DNA from: Prevotella sp. | GTDB taxonomy: Bacteria; Bacteroidota; Bacteroidia; Bacteroidales; Bacteroidaceae | Direction: 5' to 3' | NCBI GenBank assembly: GCA_024690505.1 | Contig: JAILPA010000138.1 | Span: forward strand, 1 to 36,157 | Length of the DNA: 36,157 bases | Shown here: positions 32,191-36,157 of the stretch, in pieces | Layout of the letters: every line of letters begins with the position of its first letter | How positions within the stretch are numbered: position 1 is the stretch's first letter | Notes under the pieces: generated by a model | What the model was told of the DNA's origin: nothing | The model's input: the letters and a program-made list of their open reading frames with translations, nothing else | Databases searched by the model: none | Translations under genes and position numbers: made by a program

Positions 32191-32361
32191 ATGGCATACG
32201 TAATTGGTGATGACTGCATTTCTTGCGGTACATGTCAGGGTGAGTGCCCCGTTGAGGCTATCTCGGAGGGTGCAGATAAGTACGTGATCGACGCTGATGC
32301 TTGCACAGAGTGCGGCACATGCGCTAGTGTCTGCCCGTCAGAGGCTATCAGCCTGGGTTAA
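32191..32361 (+). CDS. 2[4Fe-4S] ferredoxin, 56 residues
   Basis: The short gene encodes MAYVIGDDCISCGTCQGECP followed by a second half with CTECGTCASVCPSEAISLG. Each half has the CxxCxxCxxxCP signature, so all eight cysteine ligands for two [4Fe-4S] clusters are present, as in clostridial-type ferredoxins. It is a cytoplasmic low-potential electron carrier; partners may include pyruvate:ferredoxin oxidoreductase or a Rnf complex, not seen here. The ATG follows an AGAAAAGAATT leader and a good promoter. The LUD protein gene begins 95 bases downstream after a strong hairpin. Confidence 0.95.
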   Translation: MAYVIGDDCISCGTCQGECPVEAISEGADKYVIDADACTECGTCASVCPSEAISLG

Positions 32362-32395
32362 TAACCGGGTGTTCGCTACAAAGCCAACGAACAAA

Positions 32396-32427
32396 CAGGG
32401 GATGTGCCAGCATTGGTGCATTCCCTG
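32396..32427 (+). terminator. Hairpin between ferredoxin and LUD genes, possible terminator or attenuator
   Basis: A 14-bp stem (32396-32409 with 32414-32427, including three G-T pairs in RNA) has the loop GCAT. It is followed by ATTTCGTTT, a weak T tract. It could end the ferredoxin transcript partly and set a lower level for the next gene. Confidence 0.55.
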
Positions 32428-32456
32428 ATTTCGTTTAATATAATAGAGTTGAACGT

Positions 32457-33092
32457 ATGACACCACAAGAATCAAGAAACGAGCGTCTGGCCAAGACGGT
32501 CATCAGAAACCTGGAACGCCGCCACATTGAGGGCTTCTACTGCCCTACGGCAGAAGAGGCAGTGAAGAAAGTATCTGAACTCATCGACGACGGAAGTAGC
32601 GTGACATGGGGCGGGACGATGACCGTAAGAGACCTCGGTATACCCGATGCACTAAGAAACCGCGGAACACTGGAGGTGCTCGACCGCGACCTGGTGACCA
32701 CGGCCGAAGAAAAGCAGGCCATGTATATCAGAGCATTTTCCACTGATGTCTACCTGACCAGCGCCAACGCCATCTCCGAAGACGGCGTCATAGTGAACAT
32801 CGACGGCAACGGAAACCGCGTGGCCGCCATCACCTGGGGACCGAAGAAAGTCATCTTCGTGGTTGGACTGAACAAGGTGGCCCAGACCGTGGAGGCCGCC
32901 CTCTCAAGGGCAAGAGGCACGGTATCGCCCGTCAATGCTGCCCGCTTCGACATCAAGACCCCTTGTCAGGTCGATGGCGTTTGCCACAACTGCAACTCGC
33001 CAGAGAGCATCTGCAACTACGTGCACTTCCTGAGGAACTCGCCACGCCGCCGCCATGTCGTCGTACTTGTAGGCGAGAGCCTCGGCTACTGA
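32457..33092 (+). CDS. LUD-domain protein (lactate-utilisation LutC/DUF162-like)
   Basis: This 211-residue protein has the LUD fold: an N-terminal helical part, IDDGSSVTWGGTMTVRDLGI with a Gly-rich loop, DVYLTSANAISEDGVIVNIDGNGNRVAAITWGPKKVIFVVGLNK, and a C-terminal Cys cluster with CQVDGVCHNCNSPESIC. The LutABC complex oxidises lactate, but LUD proteins alone also occur widely and their reaction is unknown. The cysteine tail is an addition relative to LutC and may bind a metal or an Fe-S cluster. No lutA or lutB is nearby. The ferredoxin gene directly upstream suggests a redox link. Confidence 0.85.
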   Translation: MTPQESRNERLAKTVIRNLERRHIEGFYCPTAEEAVKKVSELIDDGSSVTWGGTMTVRDLGIPDALRNRGTLEVLDRDLVTTAEEKQAMYIRAFSTDVYLTSANAISEDGVIVNIDGNGNRVAAITWGPKKVIFVVGLNKVAQTVEAALSRARGTVSPVNAARFDIKTPCQVDGVCHNCNSPESICNYVHFLRNSPRRRHVVVLVGESLGY

Positions 33093-33225
33093 CATCCTTT
33101 GGTTTTTCCCCCATTCGTCTGCAGGGGGCAGCCCCATGTGTGACCTGCTCCCCCCCGCCGCTCGCAGCCCCACTTTCACCAAGTGCAATGACCCTGAAAG
33201 AGCCCTTGGGCGAGAACTCCAAGCA

Positions 33226-33256
33226 AACAAAAAGAGAGGTCAGATAACCTCTCTTT
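33226..33256 (-). terminator. Terminator of the barrel/FecR operon (usable in both directions)
   Basis: AAAGAGAGGT (33231-33240) pairs perfectly with ACCTCTCTTT (33247-33256), loop CAGATA. On the minus strand the stem is followed by a T-rich tail (complement of 33226-33230 and beyond). It lies 78 bases past the stop at 33335 and between convergent genes. Confidence 0.82.
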
Positions 33257-33334
33257 CTGTAGTGAAAGGCCAGATGAAGTCGTTACTTGCCATGCTTACA
33301 AGGGCTACGACGAATAGAAGAGCGGTTTTCTTCA

Positions 33335-35875
33335 TTAATATCCCATTCGCGAAGTATCTACCTCCTTTTTCTTTTTCTCCTTGAAGTTGCCGATGCGGGC
33401 AATGGCGGTGAGCGAGACGCTGGCGTAGTTCATCCAGACGCGCATGGCATAGTCCTGATTGGCGACAAGCGAGCGGGTCTTGGCATAGCAGTTGAAGATG
33501 TTGTTGGCGTTGGCCTTGAGGCTCCACTTGTTGTTGGCCGATGTCCAGCGGAGCGAGGCGTTCAGATAGAACAGCGGGCTGATGTCGTAGACCCCCTGGA
33601 TGGCCTTCGACTGGAAGAACGGGTTGAGGATGAGCTGGATGTTATGCCGCTGGGACAGCCTGGCGACGGCCGTGCCGCCGAGGATGGCCGACAGACATGT
33701 GCGGTCGAAGGGCAGGTCAAAGAAGTCGTCGCTCTTGTCATGGCGGTAGAGGCCCGTAGCCATCACGCTGCCATTGAGCCACTGGCCGACGCGGAACTGG
33801 GCCGAGGCCTGCAGACCGTAGTAGTTGGAGTAGTCGAAGTTGGTCTCCTTCATGATGACTGCCATGCGGTCGGCTGGCTGATAGGGCAGCTGCACGAAGT
33901 AGTCGGGCTCCAGCTGGGCAAAGGCCATGAACGTGTACTTGTGGTTCAGCTGCCACATCAAGTTCAGCTCATACTTCGACATGGGCCTAAGGTCGGGATT
34001 GCCCCATATCTCGCTGTAGGCCGAGGCGTAGTAGATACTGCTCATGGTGCTCATGGTGCTCCAGTAGCTGTGGTAGACGGCCTCGCTGCTGAACGAGAGG
34101 CTGAGCAGATTCCTGGGATTGACATTCCACATGGCACTGAACTGCGGATAGAGGCGCCACTCGTTCCACTTGGTGGCATGATACTGCTCGGCTGTCACGG
34201 AGGCATCGACGCTCAGCTGCTTGCCTATCTGCTTGCTCACCCCGGCGTAGGCGTTCAGTATGCGCTCGTCGTAATCCACATGGCTGGTGGCATCGGGCAG
34301 CTCATGGCGGTTCTGGTCGAGGGTGGTCTGATAACTGTTGTTGTTAGTGAACTGCGCCTTTGCTCCATAGTTCAGTTCCCAGTTATTTGGCAGCGCATGG
34401 GTTTGGTCGGCAGTGAAGAGCCACTTGCCTACTTTCTGGCGACTGTCGACTGACAGATCTCGGTTGATGTCGTATAGTTCGCCCTCCAGGCTCTGTGTGC
34501 GAGGCTCCTGATAGTTAGTGTACGACATGCCAAGATTCAGGCCGAATGGGGCCGTATAGCTGGCATCGACGTTGTGCAGGTAGGTGTGCTGACGGGAATG
34601 TTGCGTGGACTGAGCCGTGCCCGTGGTGGTATTGGTGGAGCGAGTGGAGTTCCACTGTCCCGTATAGGCCAGGCCGAGGCGATGGTTCTCGCTGATAGCA
34701 TAGTCCATGCCGATGCGGTACTCATGGTCGATGCCCTCACTGCGGTTGCGTGTCTTGTCTTCGTAAGCCATGTGCTGGCCGTCCAGCGGGTGATGGGCTT
34801 CGTGCTCCACTTGACCATAGCCGCTGCCATTAGTGTAGGTGTAAGACATGTCCATGCTCAGCTTGCCATGATTATAGATGACACTGGGCATCCAGTATCC
34901 CTTGCCATATTTGTCCTGCTGCCATCCCCACATGTTTTGCCCTGAAAGCTGGTTCGTCCCCGTGAAGTCTTTTGTCACAATGTTGATGGCCATGCCGCGC
35001 ACGTGATACTTCGCCGGAGCCGATGGCATCACCTCGGCCTTGGCCAACATGTCGGGGGGCATCTGCCTAAGCCGTTCCACCACCTTGTCGGCACTCAGCG
35101 TCGTCGCCTTGCCGTTGATGATGAGCGTCACCGACTGTCCGCAGAACGTCAGGCTTTCACCCATGTCAATCACGCCAGGAATACGTGTCAGGGCCTCGTA
35201 GGCGTTATCGGCGGGATAGACCTCAAGGAGCATTGGCATGTTATAGGTCAGGTGTCCGTTTTCTGCCTTTGAGAGAATGCGCTCGCCAGTCACCTTCACA
35301 CCATTCAGCACGATGGTCTCAGGCTTGAGGCGGATACTTCCAGCGTTCCGTGAGTCAAGCACAACTAATGCCGTTTCATATCCTACGAAGGAGATTCGTG
35401 CAAGGACCGGCTGCTGTTCGCAGGGAATGACGAAGAGACCACTCTCGTTCGACACACCGCCCGTGATGAGCGTGGAGTCCTGAGGTGAGAGCAGGGCGAT
35501 GTTGGCATAGGCTATGGGCTGGCCCTGCTCGTCGATGATAGTACCCTTGTAGCGTGAGGCAGTCTTCTGCGGGCACTCCACGACGATTTCCTGTTGGCGG
35601 GGATTCGCAATGCTCGGCTCAACGGTCATGCGGATGGGATAGAAGCCTATCATCTGGCGGATGGCTTCGGGCACGGTCTTGCGATGTACGGTGGTGGTGA
35701 TGCGGAAATCCTCCAGTTCATTATACAGGAAGCTGATGGTGTAGTCCTCGGCCTGCTCGCTCAACTGGCGCAGGGCCTCGCTGAGCGACACGTTGTTGTA
35801 TTCGTGCGTAATCTTTTGAGCCTGCACTCCGGCAAGGACAAGGCCGCAGACAAACATTGATATGATTCTCTTCAT
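33335..35875 (-). CDS. Outer-membrane beta-barrel protein with STN, carboxypeptidase-like and plug domains (TonB-dependent receptor type)
   Basis: The 846-residue protein has a signal peptide (MKRIISMFVCGLVLAGVQAQ), an STN-like domain (about 22-95, ITHEYNNVSLSEALRQLSEQ), a carboxypeptidase-regulatory-like domain (about 105-190, YKGTIIDEQGQPIAYANIAL), a plug region (about 200-310, including EALTRIPGVIDM and VTLIINGKATTLS) and a large C-terminal barrel. STN domains normally contact an anti-sigma FecR protein, and the gene starts 3 bases after a FecR-like gene, so a signalling role is likely. The substrate is unknown. It lacks the usual SusD partner, so it is not a typical glycan-uptake SusC. 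Confidence 0.85.
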   Translation of the reverse strand: MKRIISMFVCGLVLAGVQAQKITHEYNNVSLSEALRQLSEQAEDYTISFLYNELEDFRITTTVHRKTVPEAIRQMIGFYPIRMTVEPSIANPRQQEIVVECPQKTASRYKGTIIDEQGQPIAYANIALLSPQDSTLITGGVSNESGLFVIPCEQQPVLARISFVGYETALVVLDSRNAGSIRLKPETIVLNGVKVTGERILSKAENGHLTYNMPMLLEVYPADNAYEALTRIPGVIDMGESLTFCGQSVTLIINGKATTLSADKVVERLRQMPPDMLAKAEVMPSAPAKYHVRGMAINIVTKDFTGTNQLSGQNMWGWQQDKYGKGYWMPSVIYNHGKLSMDMSYTYTNGSGYGQVEHEAHHPLDGQHMAYEDKTRNRSEGIDHEYRIGMDYAISENHRLGLAYTGQWNSTRSTNTTTGTAQSTQHSRQHTYLHNVDASYTAPFGLNLGMSYTNYQEPRTQSLEGELYDINRDLSVDSRQKVGKWLFTADQTHALPNNWELNYGAKAQFTNNNSYQTTLDQNRHELPDATSHVDYDERILNAYAGVSKQIGKQLSVDASVTAEQYHATKWNEWRLYPQFSAMWNVNPRNLLSLSFSSEAVYHSYWSTMSTMSSIYYASAYSEIWGNPDLRPMSKYELNLMWQLNHKYTFMAFAQLEPDYFVQLPYQPADRMAVIMKETNFDYSNYYGLQASAQFRVGQWLNGSVMATGLYRHDKSDDFFDLPFDRTCLSAILGGTAVARLSQRHNIQLILNPFFQSKAIQGVYDISPLFYLNASLRWTSANNKWSLKANANNIFNCYAKTRSLVANQDYAMRVWMNYASVSLTAIARIGNFKEKKKKEVDTSRMGY

Positions 35876-35878
35876 GGC

Positions 35879-36157
35879 TTATTCTACTACGATTTTGTCC
35901 GAATTCAGTTCTACGGTGATGCTCTCGAAGAGGTTGAGCCGATGAAGTACAACTTCGAGCGTCTCGTCCTGTTTCCACACGAAATAGAAACGAAGTTGGC
36001 GGGCATCGGCATTCTGAAAGTCCACCTCTTTATTATAATAGGCAGCTATTTGGGGGAGAATCTTATCCAATGCAACATTGTCGAATATAATGGGCATTGT
36101 TGTGGTGGGTGTGTCTGTCTTGGCAGTATCTGTCGGCAATGCCGATGTAGGCTTGGC
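35879..36157 (-). CDS. FecR-family anti-sigma factor, C-terminal part only (DUF4974-like), runs off the window
   Basis: The visible 92 codons are open to the right edge. The C-terminus holds MPIIFDNVALDKILPQIAAYYN, KEVDFQNADARQLRFYFVWKQ and LFESITVELNSDKIVVE, a secretin/TonB short-N-like fold typical of the DUF4974 domain at the end of Bacteroidota FecR proteins. The FecR core and membrane helix would lie beyond the window. The stop is 3 bases before the barrel gene, so the two are co-transcribed. FecR proteins usually hold an ECF sigma factor in check until the receptor signals. Confidence 0.82.
   Translation of the reverse strand, partial: AKPTSALPTDTAKTDTPTTTMPIIFDNVALDKILPQIAAYYNKEVDFQNADARQLRFYFVWKQDETLEVVLHRLNLFESITVELNSDKIVVE

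Noticed and set aside
33287..34453. Plus-strand open frame of 388 codons
   Set aside because: Antisense to the outer-membrane barrel gene; Val/Gly/Leu-rich translation with no domain.

Overview
The window reads as chromosomal DNA of a Bacteroidales bacterium, most likely a Prevotella-type member of Prevotellaceae. Four things point there: Bacteroidota promoters with a TAnnTTTG -7 box close to many start codons; Bacteroidota-specific families (BT_3928-type DoxX protein, DUF1599, PorT, LruC, FecR/DUF4974 paired with an STN-type outer-membrane barrel); an exbB-exbD-exbD-tonB operon that also carries pstS and TPR genes; and a moderately GC-rich body with A-rich leaders. The species call is inference; no rRNA or tRNA gene was seen.

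Layout. Positions 1-565 (minus) hold the AT-rich 5' end of a type IIG-like restriction-modification gene preceded by a frame-damaged HTH regulator. Positions 1120-6529 (plus) carry an LptF/LptG-type permease, ribBA, a zinc-ribbon/PEGA membrane protein and a PLP aminotransferase. Positions 6584-12810 form the Ton energy operon (exbB, two long exbD, tonB, a PstS-like lipoprotein, a TPR protein), bounded by a promoter with a leader hairpin and a clear terminator. Positions 13372-20845 are a housekeeping run: CCA/poly(A) polymerase-like enzyme, small lipoprotein, DUF1599 protein, BT_3928-type membrane protein reading in frame into triosephosphate isomerase, SPOR protein, folE, a membrane protein and an inositol monophosphatase. 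Positions 21179-22565 are a LruC-type lipoprotein broken by three frame shifts. After a repeat-rich gap come a 2-hydroxyacid dehydrogenase (minus), a putative zinc-uptake pair (Cys/His-rich small membrane protein and a His-rich TonB receptor), DUF3795 and flavodoxin-like genes (minus), a glycine-zipper lipoprotein, rlpA, gdhA, porT, a 56-residue ferredoxin with a LUD protein, and finally an outer-membrane barrel/FecR pair (minus) cut by the window edge.

Working together. The Ton operon would power both TonB-linked receptors in the window, one apparently for a metal ion and one tied to FecR-type signalling. Several genes serve the envelope (LptF/G-like, SPOR, RlpA, PorT, glycine-zipper lipoprotein). 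RibBA and FolE both use GTP for cofactor synthesis.

The least expected observations are: a pair of about 215-bp non-coding repeats in opposite orientation 11.6 kb apart, one of them also bracketed by 16-bp inverted repeats; a membrane protein/TpiA in-frame fusion that one base in an A6 run would undo; a 25-bp inverted repeat around the SPOR gene start whose right arm encodes the signal-peptide core; and palindromes lying on the -33 region of several promoters. Several frame disruptions sit at homopolymers, so consensus error must be excluded before they are treated as biology.
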